DNA of 64,000 bases. Origin: DASYCK01 sp036500205 (lineage in GTDB: Bacteria; Myxococcota_A; Polyangia; Fen-1088). Below the pieces are notes generated by a model. It worked only from the letters and a program-made list of their open reading frames with translations, had not been told where the DNA came from and did no database searches. Location of the stretch: contig DASYCK010000009.1 in assembly GCA_036500205.1 (NCBI GenBank), positions 1 to 64,000 on the forward strand, in the 5' to 3' direction. Shown here one piece after another: positions 7,361 to 16,604 of this stretch. The position numbers and the translations under genes are program-made. The number at the start of each line of letters is the position of its first letter. The stretch's first letter is position 1.

Positions 7361-9085
7361 ATGACCATCTCGACTGGAATACGCTTCCGCTCAGGCACGC
7401 TGCGGCGTTTGATGCTGGTGATGTGCGCGGCCACCGCAGCGTGTACCGGCGCAGGTGATGCGTCCTCGGGCAGCGGCGGCAGCTCCGGCTCGGGAGGAAG
7501 CGGCTCCGGCGGCGCGAGCACCGGGGGAAGCAACGGCTCGGGCGGCCGAACCGCCTCGGGGGGAAGTGGGTCGGGCGGAGCCACGGGCTCGGGCGGAGCG
7601 ACGGGCTCGGGCGGAGCATCGTCGACCGGCTCCGGCGGTTCCGGCTCGGGCGGCGCGTCGTCGACCGGCTCCGGCGGTTCCGGCTCGGGCTCGGGCGGCG
7701 CCAGCACGGGGGGAAGCAACGGCTCGGGCGGCCGAACCGGCTCGGGGGGAGCGGTTGGTTCTGGTGGCGCCTCCGGCGGCCGCGCCGGCAGCAGCTCGGG
7801 CGGCAGCGTCGGAACGGGCGGCGCCGGTAACGTCGGCGGAAGCAGCGGCGACTGCACCATCACCGCCACCTCGACCATGGGCACGATCCCGACCGTCGGG
7901 ATCGTCACTTATACGACCGACTTCACGGGCGTCACGACCGGCGAGATCGACTTCGGTCCGACGGGCGGAGCGACCACCACGGTAATGAAGGCCCCCATCG
8001 ACACCACGCAGACCACCCCGAAGACGCTGCTGCTTGGGATGAAAGGGGGCAAGAGCTACACGTATCGGATCGTGCTGAAGTCCGGTTCGGGCAGCTGCAC
8101 CAGCGCCGACTACACGTTCATGACCGGCGCGGTCCCCAGCAGCGTCACCAAGCCGACCGTCACCATCAGCAACGCCACCGCGCACGACAAGGGGTTCATC
8201 ATCACCAGCGGCGGGTTGACCGGGACCCTCACCGAGATCCTCGACGCCGACGGTGAGGTGGTCTGGTGGGCCACCGGCCCCGGCTCGAACAGCCGCTCGC
8301 ACATGAGCTGGGACGGCTCGCGCATGTACATGATGTCGCTGAACGTGCAGAACAGCGGCAGCGGAAAGATCATCTCGCTGGGAATGGACGGCAGCGGCAG
8401 CATGACGGCCACCGGCGTGGCGGCCTCGCACCACGATCTGACCGCCATCCCGGGTGGCTTCGCGACGCCGATGTGGAACAAGTCGGGCACCGACGCCCCC
8501 TGCTCGCTCGTCGAGTTCGCGGACGGCACCTGGAAGACCACCACGGTCATCGCGGACATGTCGAGCGTCTACAACTCGAGCACGTTCCACACGAACGCCG
8601 TCCACTACTACGCCTCGGACGACACGTACACGCTCGGCGATCGCAACCCCAGCCTGTACGTCAAGGTCAGCCGAGCGGGCGCGCTCATCTGGCAGTTCGG
8701 CGGCTCCAACCCCAAGGACGCGACCAAGTCCTTTTCAGGCGTCACCACCTGGATGGTGAACCACGGGCACCATCTCCTCGCCGACGGGACGTTCCTGTTC
8801 TTCAATAACAACGCCAACGAGGCGTGGGGCTACAAGCTGAACACCACGAACATGACCGCCACCAAGACGTTCATGTACACGGCGAGCGGCGCCACCAGCA
8901 ACGTGCTCGGCGACGTCCAGGGCCTACCAAACGGAAACATCCTGGTGACGTTCTCCACCTCGGCCCAGATTCACGAGGTGCCCGCCTCGGGCGGAACGGC
9001 GGTCATGAAGATCACCACGGCCACCTCGGCCGGGTATGGCTACGCCGAGTTCCGCGAGTCCCTTTACGGCCCTCCGCCATATTGA
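7361..9085 (+). CDS. Arylsulfotransferase-like lipoprotein (paralog 1)
   Basis: The frame opens further upstream, but ATG 7361 follows a GGAGG site and gives a basic start, a hydrophobic segment and a lipobox-like TAAC at Cys28. Residues 30-160 are a low-complexity Ser/Gly/Ala linker. The remaining 400 residues match the arylsulfotransferase (ASST) propeller style: an N-terminal Fn3-like domain (IPTVGIVTYTTDF, LLLGMKGGKSYTYRIV), then blades with HHDLTAIPGG, TNAVHY, VKVSRAGALIWQFGG and NHGHHLLADGTFLFFNNN. ASST enzymes move sulfate between phenols without PAPS, using a histidine. A paralog lies at 20186-21862. The enzyme activity is not certain, since the classical active-site context is only partly recognisable. 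Confidence 0.7.
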   Translation: MTISTGIRFRSGTLRRLMLVMCAATAACTGAGDASSGSGGSSGSGGSGSGGASTGGSNGSGGRTASGGSGSGGATGSGGATGSGGASSTGSGGSGSGGASSTGSGGSGSGSGGASTGGSNGSGGRTGSGGAVGSGGASGGRAGSSSGGSVGTGGAGNVGGSSGDCTITATSTMGTIPTVGIVTYTTDFTGVTTGEIDFGPTGGATTTVMKAPIDTTQTTPKTLLLGMKGGKSYTYRIVLKSGSGSCTSADYTFMTGAVPSSVTKPTVTISNATAHDKGFIITSGGLTGTLTEILDADGEVVWWATGPGSNSRSHMSWDGSRMYMMSLNVQNSGSGKIISLGMDGSGSMTATGVAASHHDLTAIPGGFATPMWNKSGTDAPCSLVEFADGTWKTTTVIADMSSVYNSSTFHTNAVHYYASDDTYTLGDRNPSLYVKVSRAGALIWQFGGSNPKDATKSFSGVTTWMVNHGHHLLADGTFLFFNNNANEAWGYKLNTTNMTATKTFMYTASGATSNVLGDVQGLPNGNILVTFSTSAQIHEVPASGGTAVMKITTATSAGYGYAEFRESLYGPPPY

Positions 9086-9110
9086 TTCTTGGGATTCAGG
9101 GAGGTCACGC

Positions 9111-9282
9111 GGCCCCCTCACCCCGGCCCTCTCCCCGCTTCGCGGGGCGAGGGTGACTTGTGCTTCCACGTAACCGGTGGACTCCGTCACGTTGCTTTCG
9201 CGCCGGCAGACGACCGACCTTCGCCTCGCGCCCCCGTCACCCTCGCCCCGCGGAGCGGGGAGAGGGCCGGGGTGAGGGGCCC
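9111..9282. repeat. REP-like inverted repeat pair between convergent genes
   Basis: Two 46-47-bp arms at 9111-9157 and 9236-9282 are near-perfect reverse complements of each other, separated by 78 bp. Each arm also contains its own hairpin: CCCCGC (9133-9138), loop TTC, GCGGGG (9142-9147), with a matching one in the second arm. It lies between the stop codons of the ASST-like gene and the convergent LolA-like gene. The structure resembles paired REP elements and may stop transcription from both sides. No transposase (RAYT) is present in the window. Confidence 0.75.
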
Positions 9283-9340
9283 GCGGCCGGGCCGTGCATC
9301 GGCGTACGGGGGGAGCTGGTGAGCGGTCCCCCCTTCACGC

Positions 9341-10171
9341 TCACTGCGCGCGTTCCAGGTAGCTGGTCGTGAAGTAGTCGTCCTTCGTGTTGGGCATGAA
9401 GGACATCTTCTTGAACTCGAACGTCGAACGGCGGCCGTTCTGCTTGTTGGTCATCTCCATCTGCATCGGCCGATAGCGCTTGTTCTTCGGGTCGAGCAGC
9501 TTGAAGTCCTTCTGCACCAGCTCCTTCAGCAGTTTCCCGTCCTTGTCGTACATCAGGCCGCGAACCGCCGTGAACTTGTCCTTGGTGACCCAGTAGGTCT
9601 TCTTCGAGTATCCCTCGGAGTCCGCGGTCTCCTTCGACTTCGGCAACACGTCGATGACCCAGCACGTCTCGCCGGCGCCGCAGGGCTCTTCCTTGCCCAG
9701 CGTGTAGTTGAAATCGTCGAGGGCCGGGATGTTGAGATCGCTGTACGTGAACTCGCTGCCCATGAAGCTCTGCGAGCCCTGCGAGCTTACGATGCGGCGG
9801 GTCTTGCGCATGGCCGGCAGGTAAATCCAGACGTCGTCGGCCTTCGACTCGTAGTCGAACACCAGCACGGCCGTCCCCTGCACGTCCGCCGGCGACAAGA
9901 AACGGGAGACCCGCTTCTCGGTCTTGCCCCCGTCGAACACCTTGGTGGCGACCGCGATCTCGCGCTCGCGCGTCTGCCCCTTGTCGCCGACGATGGTCAT
10001 CTTGACGACCGCCTCCGAGCCATCGACCTTGCGGGTCACGGTGACCTTTTCCATGATGTCGCGCGCCGACAGCGCCGCCTGCGCCGCGGTGGCCTGGGTG
10101 AGGGCGCCGGCTGTCATGGTCAGGGCCAGGGCCGCGGTGAATCCAGGGATGGGAAGTCGATGCTGTCTCAT
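9341..10171 (-). CDS. LolA-like outer-membrane lipoprotein-sorting family protein
   Basis: The 276-residue protein has a signal peptide of about 33 residues ending near ATAAQA. The mature part has the features of the LolA-like family associated with RND pumps: VDGSEAVVKMTIVGDKGQ, DYESKADDVWIYLPAMRKTRRI, GSEFTYSDL and a C-terminal KKTYWVTKDKF segment. LolA-fold proteins carry acyl chains in a hydrophobic half-barrel, so a periplasmic lipid carrier is likely. It is the last gene of the leftward operon after the barrel gene and faces the RND pump operon. The cargo is unknown. Confidence 0.8.
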   Translation of the reverse strand: MRQHRLPIPGFTAALALTMTAGALTQATAAQAALSARDIMEKVTVTRKVDGSEAVVKMTIVGDKGQTREREIAVATKVFDGGKTEKRVSRFLSPADVQGTAVLVFDYESKADDVWIYLPAMRKTRRIVSSQGSQSFMGSEFTYSDLNIPALDDFNYTLGKEEPCGAGETCWVIDVLPKSKETADSEGYSKKTYWVTKDKFTAVRGLMYDKDGKLLKELVQKDFKLLDPKNKRYRPMQMEMTNKQNGRRSTFEFKKMSFMPNTKDDYFTTSYLERAQ

Positions 10172-10222
10172 TGGGCTATTTCCTCGATCGTTCTTTGATT
10201 CGTTCTTGCAACCGTTCTTGTC

Positions 10223-11734
10223 TCAAAACGAGTAGCGAAGCTCGGCGTAGCCGGCGCTCAGCACGGCGTTGATCAAGCCGAACAGGGTGTCGCGCGGGCC
10301 AGCGAACACCTGGGCGCCCAGGTAGACCATCATGGCGTCGGACAGGTGATAGCCGATGCGCGGCGTGATCAACCACTCCTTGGTCGTGAAGTTGTAGAGC
10401 GCCAGCGACGACAGCGACAGCGCCTCGTGCGCGCCCAGCCACTCGAGCCGCAGCGTGCCGATGTGCTGCACCTTGGCCGTCTGCGAGAACAGGATCTGGC
10501 TGGTCTTGGCGAGCTGCTGGTTGATGGAGATCGGCGCGTTCGTCATGAAGACGCCATAGTTCGGGTCGCTGCTGGGGGTCTTCAAGATGGAAGGGTCGAG
10601 CGTCATCGACGGACCGGGCTCGAGCTGCCAGTCGAACACGTACCGTCCCATGTACTGCGCGATGACGCTGAGCGAGCCGAAGTTGTGGTCGACGCCGAGG
10701 ACGTACTGCGCGTCGGGACGGGCCGCGTAGGGACGATCCTTGTAGTCGTATGGGCGCCGGTAGGCCGCCTCCCCGCGCAGGGTCAGCACCGCGCCGAGCG
10801 CCGTCGAGAAGTCGAAGCCGACCACCTGATGATCGTACGCGGTCCTCGACACCACCACCGAGGGGTTGACCTCATCGAAGGTCACGCTCGTCAGCGTCAG
10901 GCCCGGCATGGGGGCGTAGCCACGCAGGTACGAGAACGACATCTCGAAGGAGGCGAGCTCGAGGTGAAGGCGACCGGCGGCCAGACCGTTCCGGAGGTCG
11001 GCCGACGGGTAGGTCGGCTTGCCGAACGAGACGAAGTCGGGCAGACCGACGTTGGGGAGCTGGGTAGCCTGATAGAGCGGCATCCAGACCGCCTCCAGCC
11101 GAAACGGGGCGAACCGCAGGTTGGCCCGCGCCCCCACGTTGCCGACGCGGATGTCGTCCTCGAGCGGCGAGCGAATCTGAAAATCGACCGGCGTCAGGTT
11201 GTTGGTGGGGTTCAACGCATCGGCGCGCCCCCACACGATGATCTGCTTGCCCAGGCGAAGATCGAGCGGGCCCAGGTACGTGTTCACGTACGCCTCGCGC
11301 ACGTCCACGATCGTCTGCGAATCGGCGCCCTCCATCCCGTAGCGCAGGCGGGTCTCGGCGAAACCGTCGCCATAGGCGGACTTGGCCGTCCGCAACGACA
11401 GCGACAGCTCGCCGTAGTCGGCCTTGATCTCTCCGGCCCGCTCGTTTGGCACCTTGCCGGCGAAGACGTCGCCACGCACGTACCCGTTCAGCGTGAACGA
11501 CGGCGGCGCGGCCGCGCTGCTGGCGGCCTCCTTGGTGCCGCCCTCGCTGGCGGCGACGCTCTGCTCGAACAGGCCCCCGCCCGCATCGGCGCCCGCTGCT
11601 TCGGCAGGCGCGGCCTCCGCGGCTTCGCCCTTGGCGGCGGGAGCGGCATTGCCGGCCGCCGTCTCCGCACGCGCGACGCCTCCGCCCGCCAAGCCGAAAA
11701 GCGCCATCATCGTGGTCAGACGAAAGACGTTCAC
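10223..11734 (-). CDS. Outer-membrane beta-barrel protein, DUF1302-like
   Basis: A GTG start at 11734 overlaps the upstream stop codon (GTGA) and gives 503 residues; an in-frame ATG at 11755 would add seven. A signal peptide ends near VARAETA, followed by an Ala/Glu-rich linker to about residue 80. The rest shows alternating strand patterns (LRLGKQIIVWGRADALNPTN, DIRVGNVGARANLRF) and ends in ELRYSF, the terminal aromatic expected of an outer-membrane barrel. The motif LGKQ-x-x-x-WG-x-AD-x-x-NP is seen in DUF1302-type porins that accompany RND pumps and LolA-like proteins. The family label is tentative; the barrel nature is clear. Confidence 0.75.
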   Translation of the reverse strand: MNVFRLTTMMALFGLAGGGVARAETAAGNAAPAAKGEAAEAAPAEAAGADAGGGLFEQSVAASEGGTKEAASSAAAPPSFTLNGYVRGDVFAGKVPNERAGEIKADYGELSLSLRTAKSAYGDGFAETRLRYGMEGADSQTIVDVREAYVNTYLGPLDLRLGKQIIVWGRADALNPTNNLTPVDFQIRSPLEDDIRVGNVGARANLRFAPFRLEAVWMPLYQATQLPNVGLPDFVSFGKPTYPSADLRNGLAAGRLHLELASFEMSFSYLRGYAPMPGLTLTSVTFDEVNPSVVVSRTAYDHQVVGFDFSTALGAVLTLRGEAAYRRPYDYKDRPYAARPDAQYVLGVDHNFGSLSVIAQYMGRYVFDWQLEPGPSMTLDPSILKTPSSDPNYGVFMTNAPISINQQLAKTSQILFSQTAKVQHIGTLRLEWLGAHEALSLSSLALYNFTTKEWLITPRIGYHLSDAMMVYLGAQVFAGPRDTLFGLINAVLSAGYAELRYSF

Positions 11735-12774
11735 TGGGAAGCCCCCCCGGTCCATTCGCCCGTCACCATCACGATGGCGAAGCCAGCCGCCGCGCTGCCC
11801 AGCATCAGCTTGTCGCCCCGCTTCAGCGTGCGTTCCTTCAACAGCTGCTGGTACCCCACCCCCACGCTGGCGCTGGCCGTGTTTCCGTACAGCGCGTGGG
11901 TGTAGATGCCCTTGTTCGAGTCGACGCCGATGTCTTCGAGGATCTTGCGGACCATGGTCTCACTCGGTTGGTGAAAGATGTAGTGATCGATGTCGTCGGG
12001 TTTCAGACCGAGCGCGGCCAGCCGCTCCTGGACCCACGGGGGAATGACCTTTCCGACGCGCATCAGCTCGACCGACGACGAAAACAGCGTTCCGTCGACT
12101 GGTACCTGGCACAGATGCCAGTGGTCGGGGGCCGAGTAGGTGCTGAGCCCCAGCAACCGCGTGCCGCCACCGGGAAACGGCGTCTTGCGGAGCAGCATGC
12201 AGGCCGAGGCGTTGCCAATGGTCAGGCCAGCCGCCTTCATGTGCAGGTCCCGCACCGTCTGGATGTCGTAGCTGAGAAAGTCTCTCGACAGCTCGGACGT
12301 GCAGATCATCGCCGTTCGGTAGCTGTCGTGCAGGTTCAGATAGGCGGCCGCCGTCTGGATCGCCTCCAGGTGCCCCACGCACGCCGAGGTGACGTCGAAG
12401 GCGTGCGTCCTCTTCAGACCCAACTTCGCCGAGACCTCCATGGCCGTCGCCGGCTCGAAGTACTGACGAGCGATGCCTCCACAGATGACCAGATCGACCT
12501 CGTCCATCGACACGTCGTTCACTTCCAGACACTGCTTGGCCGCCAGCACCGCATAGTCGGCCACCCGCGCCTCCGGATCCGGATCCATGCGACGCTCTCC
12601 CGAGCGGCACAGCCGGAACACGTGCTCGATCGCCGACTCGACGGTGGCGAAATCTTCCGGCGCTCCCCGGAACTGCTCGCGCACGCGGCGAATGATCTCG
12701 GCGTTGTCCACCCGAGTTGTCGGAAAGGCAACACCGGGCTTGGATAGGTGCAGTTCCGGTAGGCTCACGCGCAA
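11731..12774 (-). CDS. 3-oxoacyl-ACP synthase III-like ketosynthase
   Basis: The 347-residue thiolase-fold enzyme keeps the FabH triad: Cys132 in TSACVGHLEAIQ, His268 in YIFHQPSE and Asn298 in YGNTASASV. It should condense an acyl-CoA or acyl-ACP with another thioester. The variable N-terminal half and the absence of other fatty-acid genes nearby argue against housekeeping FabH. An OleA-like or specialised lipid-forming ketosynthase is possible. It begins the leftward operon and overlaps the barrel gene by four bases, so synthesis and export functions are translationally coupled. The substrate is unknown. Confidence 0.8.
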   Translation of the reverse strand: MRVSLPELHLSKPGVAFPTTRVDNAEIIRRVREQFRGAPEDFATVESAIEHVFRLCRSGERRMDPDPEARVADYAVLAAKQCLEVNDVSMDEVDLVICGGIARQYFEPATAMEVSAKLGLKRTHAFDVTSACVGHLEAIQTAAAYLNLHDSYRTAMICTSELSRDFLSYDIQTVRDLHMKAAGLTIGNASACMLLRKTPFPGGGTRLLGLSTYSAPDHWHLCQVPVDGTLFSSSVELMRVGKVIPPWVQERLAALGLKPDDIDHYIFHQPSETMVRKILEDIGVDSNKGIYTHALYGNTASASVGVGYQQLLKERTLKRGDKLMLGSAAAGFAIVMVTGEWTGGASQ

Positions 12775-13278
12775 TCTCCCTTGTAGAACGTCCAGGCGAG
12801 CCGGTGACGCGCGCGGGAAGGACAGCGGGTCCCTCGGCCTCCTCGGAAGATGATCAAGTCGAGCGGGGGCGTCAAAGCTGAACGCGCCGAGAAAGGCTGG
12901 AACAGACTCTGGAGAAGCTGTAGCGAGTACCTCGGGGCGGGAGAATCAAAAAGTGCTCCTGGGGAGAAGAGGGCGAAAATCGAGGCGGCACCGGGGACCA
13001 CCGATCGAGATTTGACTGCGACAGTCGGCTGAGTCAGCGAATCGGCGGAACGAGCAAGGCACAGAATGCTAGCTGCCTTTTCATCACTTGCCAACACCAT
13101 CCCGCCTCCGGGGCCGGTCACTGTCCGCCCCCGGAAACGGACCCCGTCAGGGTGCCAACCAGACCGATTGGGGTTGAAGAAATTTTCGGAAATCGCCCAT
13201 TGCTTCGAAGGCTTATTTTCCAGTGGATCGAGCGATCCCGCGCTAGCGGCGTCAAACCGTTTGGGGTTTAATCCGCGC
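12775..13278. promoter_or_regulatory. Divergent promoter region of the envelope locus
   Basis: This 504-bp gap lies between the ketosynthase operon (leftward) and the lipoprotein-FadL-RND operon (rightward). It must hold the promoters of both. No convincing gene, operator or RNA structure is visible; open frames crossing it lack protein character. The segment near 13170-13260 is noticeably richer in A/T than the flanks, as promoter DNA often is. Confidence 0.45.
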
Positions 13279-14316
13279 ATGAAATTCGCCCCCAAGGTTT
13301 CCCGTTCGACCTCTACCGTCGGAGCTTTGCTCTGTTCAATCTGCCTGGTGCTCGTCGCGAGCTGCAGCAGCAGCACGAGCGGGAGCGATGGTGGGTCGCA
13401 GGCGCACGGCATCGCGCTGACGAACGCGAACAACTACACGGCGACCAGCAAGTTGACGATCCCCTCCGTGCAGACCACCGACGGCGCCGACCTCAAGATC
13501 TGCTGGAACACGATCTCGAAGGACATCCTCTGCCACACCGTAGACAGCAGCAACAGTATCGACAACGTGGCCTTCTTGCAGATCGGGAACCCGAGCCAGA
13601 CGGTGGATCAGATCGAGCAGGCGCTGGGGCTCGGCAAGCAACCGAACGTCGTCACCTACGCCGAGTATCACACCGCCGACGCGCCGTCGGGACAGAACTG
13701 CGTGATGCTGTCTCAGATGACGCGGATCCTCGACAACGGCAAGCCGGCCCTCGACCCGTCGCAGACGTACAAGATGAGCGGCGGCTTCCGTTACATGCTG
13801 CTGTTCACCCACGGCACCACGTTGGGAACGGGCGCGCGCGCCATGACGTTCCTCGAGCCCGGCGCCGGGTCGGCGACCACGGTCAACGCTCCGGACGGCT
13901 GCAACCCGCCCATCCTCGATTTCCAGGCCGATCTGACCGGCCCGACACATCTGACGATCCCCGCCAACGGTCCCTACGTGGTCGATTGGAGCGGGATCAC
14001 CCGCGACGGGCTCGGCAACGACGTGGTGTTTCAGAAGATTGACAGCCTGGTGGTCGGCTTCTACCAGGGCAAGAGCGTGACCGACCTGCAGAACAGCTTC
14101 CTCGATCTCGACACCATCGCGACCTCGTTCTATTCGATGTCGCTCAGCGCGGGGGTCAAGTACCACGATCTCACGGGCGCCATGGACACGATGAGCAGCG
14201 ACGTCTTCCCCACCGGCTTCGACAGGACCGACGGGATCTGGGTGTTCGGCCTCCGCTGCAGCACCTGCGCCCTTCCGGCGCCGATCGCCATCTCGGTCGT
14301 CGACCACGGCAACTGA
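13279..14316 (+). CDS. Two-domain lipoprotein of an unnamed family (order B-A)
   Basis: ATG 13279 gives a short basic start and a lipobox (LVASC, Cys29), 345 residues in all. Two domains follow. Domain B (about residues 45-195) has ANNYTATSKLTIPSV, WNTISKDILCH and TLGTGARAMTFLEPG. Domain A (about 205-345) has VVDWSGITRDGLGNDV, LVVGFYQGKSVTDLQ, LDLDTIATSFY and a Cys pair LRCSTCALPAPI. The gene at 19077-20099 has recognisably the same two domains in the reverse order. Neither domain is a family I can name. It opens the operon with the FadL-like barrel and RND pump, so a role on the outer membrane in transport is inferred. Confidence 0.8.
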   Translation: MKFAPKVSRSTSTVGALLCSICLVLVASCSSSTSGSDGGSQAHGIALTNANNYTATSKLTIPSVQTTDGADLKICWNTISKDILCHTVDSSNSIDNVAFLQIGNPSQTVDQIEQALGLGKQPNVVTYAEYHTADAPSGQNCVMLSQMTRILDNGKPALDPSQTYKMSGGFRYMLLFTHGTTLGTGARAMTFLEPGAGSATTVNAPDGCNPPILDFQADLTGPTHLTIPANGPYVVDWSGITRDGLGNDVVFQKIDSLVVGFYQGKSVTDLQNSFLDLDTIATSFYSMSLSAGVKYHDLTGAMDTMSSDVFPTGFDRTDGIWVFGLRCSTCALPAPIAISVVDHGN

Positions 14317-14366
14317 TCGACCGCGGCAACTGATCGCTCCGCCGCCGCTCCCATCGATTGTCAAAC

Positions 14367-15833
14367 ATGAAGTCCTTCGTTGTATCCGCGACGTTGCTCG
14401 CCTCCGCCCTCCTCGCCCGTCGGGCGCTCGCCGAGGGCGGTTACTTCGCCGGGGTGGGTGGTTCCGAGGCGGCGGGACGCGCCGGCGCCTTCACGGCGAA
14501 GGCCGATGACCTTACCGCGGTCACGTTCAACCCCGCCGGTCTGGCCAAGCTGGGAACGACCGTCATCCAGATCGGGAACCAGGTCTCCTACAACAGCTTC
14601 GCCTTCACGCGCGCCCCCACGCTGGACTACGGGAACCAGCAGAACGGCACGGCTCCGCTGGTCACGTTCAACAAGGTGCGGAACCAGAAGCCGTGGCAAC
14701 CCCTGCTCCCCTCGCTGGGCGTGGGCTCGAACCTGGGCCTCGAGAACTGGGGCTTCGCGCTGTCGGCGTTCGCGCCCTCGGGCGTGGGCGCCGAGCAATT
14801 CCCCCTGAACGGCGGCCAGCGCTACATGATGTTGAGCCGACAGGAGGTCCTGCTCACCTACGCGGCCAGCGCCGCCTGGAAGCACGACGACGTCTTCGGC
14901 ATCGGCGCGACCGTGGAATGGCTCTACATGCCGCGCTTCAATTACTCGCTGGTCATTGACGGCAGCACGTTGAACGGCGCGAACAACCCGGTGTCGAGCG
15001 CGCTCGACATGCAGGCGACCATCAAGGGCTCCGCCCCGTTCACCTTCAACGCCATCGTCGGCGCCTGGTACCGCCCCACCCCGTCCGTCGAGCTGGGGCT
15101 ATCGGGACAGGTCGTTCCCACGAGCCTGGTCGCGAAGAGCACGCTGGACATCCAGGTCCTGAACCCGTTCGACGCCAACCACACCTCGAACGTGATGCTG
15201 ACCAGGAACGGCGACGCCGCCAACGACGTGACGGTGACGCTGCCCTTGCCGCTGATCGCGCGCGGCGGCGCGCGCTACCGACACCTGGAGGGCGGCCGTG
15301 AGCGCTACGATCTCGAGCTCGACGTCGAGTACGAGACCTGGTCCCGGGTGAAGAAGTTCGCCATCGAAACCAGGGGGTTGCAGGGAAACTACGCCAGCCA
15401 GGTCGTGAACATCGGCCACATCGACATCCAGAAGAACTGGCGCGACTCGGTGGCCGTCAAGCTGGGGGGCGACTACGTGGCGCTCCCCGACCGACTGACC
15501 CTGCGGGCGGGGCTCGTCTACGTGACGGCCGTGGCCGACGCGGCCTACGCGAACGTGGACGCGCAGAGCGCGCAGATGTTCGGGGGCGCCGTCGGCTCGT
15601 CCTTCTTCTTCGGCCCCTGGGAGCTGGTGGTGGCCTATCAGCTGCGGTACCAGCCGACCTTCACCGTCTCCGAGGCGAACGCCCGGGTGTACCAGCAGGT
15701 GCCGGGGAGCCCCTGCGTGACCGACCCCAGCAGCTGCGACGCGAACTATCACAGCCCCGTCGTCAACGCCGGAACATACTCGGCGAGCTCTCAGTTCGTC
15801 TCCGTGGACGCGCTCTATCGCTTTGGGTTGTGA
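14367..15833 (+). CDS. FadL/TodX-type outer-membrane transport barrel
   Basis: The 488-residue protein starts with a signal peptide ending near ALAEGG. The mature N-terminus shows the FadL plug pattern: GSEAAGRAGAFTAKADD followed by TAVTFNPAGLAKL. The rest is strand-rich and ends with YRFGL, consistent with a 14-stranded barrel. FadL proteins move long-chain fatty acids or other hydrophobic molecules across the outer membrane by lateral diffusion. ATG 14367 is chosen over an in-frame TTG nine bases upstream. It follows the lipoprotein gene by 50 bp and precedes the periplasmic protein and pump genes. Substrate and direction are not evident. Confidence 0.88.
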   Translation: MKSFVVSATLLASALLARRALAEGGYFAGVGGSEAAGRAGAFTAKADDLTAVTFNPAGLAKLGTTVIQIGNQVSYNSFAFTRAPTLDYGNQQNGTAPLVTFNKVRNQKPWQPLLPSLGVGSNLGLENWGFALSAFAPSGVGAEQFPLNGGQRYMMLSRQEVLLTYAASAAWKHDDVFGIGATVEWLYMPRFNYSLVIDGSTLNGANNPVSSALDMQATIKGSAPFTFNAIVGAWYRPTPSVELGLSGQVVPTSLVAKSTLDIQVLNPFDANHTSNVMLTRNGDAANDVTVTLPLPLIARGGARYRHLEGGRERYDLELDVEYETWSRVKKFAIETRGLQGNYASQVVNIGHIDIQKNWRDSVAVKLGGDYVALPDRLTLRAGLVYVTAVADAAYANVDAQSAQMFGGAVGSSFFFGPWELVVAYQLRYQPTFTVSEANARVYQQVPGSPCVTDPSSCDANYHSPVVNAGTYSASSQFVSVDALYRFGL

Positions 15834-15928
15834 CGCTGCTGGTGACGATCCGGGCGCGCCGGGCCGTCTCATCGTCTTTTAGGTCGATCCGTCTCGCGAC
15901 TCGTCTGGCAATCTGGCTTGGAGGAAAA

Positions 15929-16603
15929 ATGCGACTCATGAAGCTCAGCACACCGGGAAGACACGCCTTGACCCTCGGACTGGCGGCGACGCTCGTCGGA
16001 GGCCTGGCGATCGCGTCCGCGCTCCCCTCCCTCGATTCCCCCGAGCTGGCCCAGGGGCCCTTCGCGTCGATGCACATGATCCTCAAGAAGACGATCCTGA
16101 GGATCAACATCGCGACGATCGACGTTCGCTTCGACAAGCCGACCCAGGGGCGCTTCGCCGAGCTCGCCCGCAACCAGAAATATTCCGACCCGCTGGCCCA
16201 GCAGCTGGCCCAGGTCGCCATCGGCGCCCCGAACGCGGTGGTGCAGATGCAGTTCAAGCACGACGTCTCGCTCGATCGATGGATGGACGTGGTGCGCGAC
16301 AACGTCAAGCAGGCGCGCGAGGCGGGCCTCATCACCGCGCAGCTCGAGCAGCAGGTCAGCCAGGGTCTGCCGCAGTGGTTCGCCCCGCTGCGCGAGCGCG
16401 GCTACGAGAAGGGGGACCGGTTGCTCTATGCCGTCAGCCCCGAGGGGCTGCACACGGCGGTGGCGTCGCTCGACGGCAAGGTCCTCATCGACCGGATGGA
16501 CAAGGAGCACGGGACCAAGCAGGTCGTCCTGGCCAGCTACTTCGCGTCGGGCAGCGAGTTCCGCGAGCCGCTCATCAAGTCGCTGCTGGAAGGAACCCAC
16601 TGA
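15929..16603 (+). CDS. Exported protein, possibly chalcone isomerase-like
   Basis: ATG 15929 is set by a GGAGG site nine bases upstream; 224 residues. A signal segment (LTLGLAATLVGGLAIASA) is followed by a soluble domain with MILKKTILRINIATIDVRF, GDRLLYAVSPEGLHTAV, DGKVLIDRM and a C-terminal SYFASGSEFREPLIKSLL. This arrangement recalls bacterial chalcone isomerase-like proteins, a fold that binds fatty acids in some members, but the match is weak by eye. The gene stops one base before the RND pump start, so the two are almost certainly made together. A periplasmic partner of the pump is the best guess. Confidence 0.5.
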   Translation: MRLMKLSTPGRHALTLGLAATLVGGLAIASALPSLDSPELAQGPFASMHMILKKTILRINIATIDVRFDKPTQGRFAELARNQKYSDPLAQQLAQVAIGAPNAVVQMQFKHDVSLDRWMDVVRDNVKQAREAGLITAQLEQQVSQGLPQWFAPLRERGYEKGDRLLYAVSPEGLHTAVASLDGKVLIDRMDKEHGTKQVVLASYFASGSEFREPLIKSLLEGTH

Positions 16604-16604
16604 A

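Noticed and set aside
10346..11905. 519-codon plus-strand frame opposite the outer-membrane barrel
   Set aside because: It is Arg/Val/Glu-rich without domain character, and the barrel gene on the minus strand has a signal peptide and terminal aromatic.
12765..13433. Minus-strand 222-codon frame in the divergent gap at 12.8-13.3 kb
   Set aside because: It has no family character, overlaps two true genes at both ends, and would fill the only place for their promoters.
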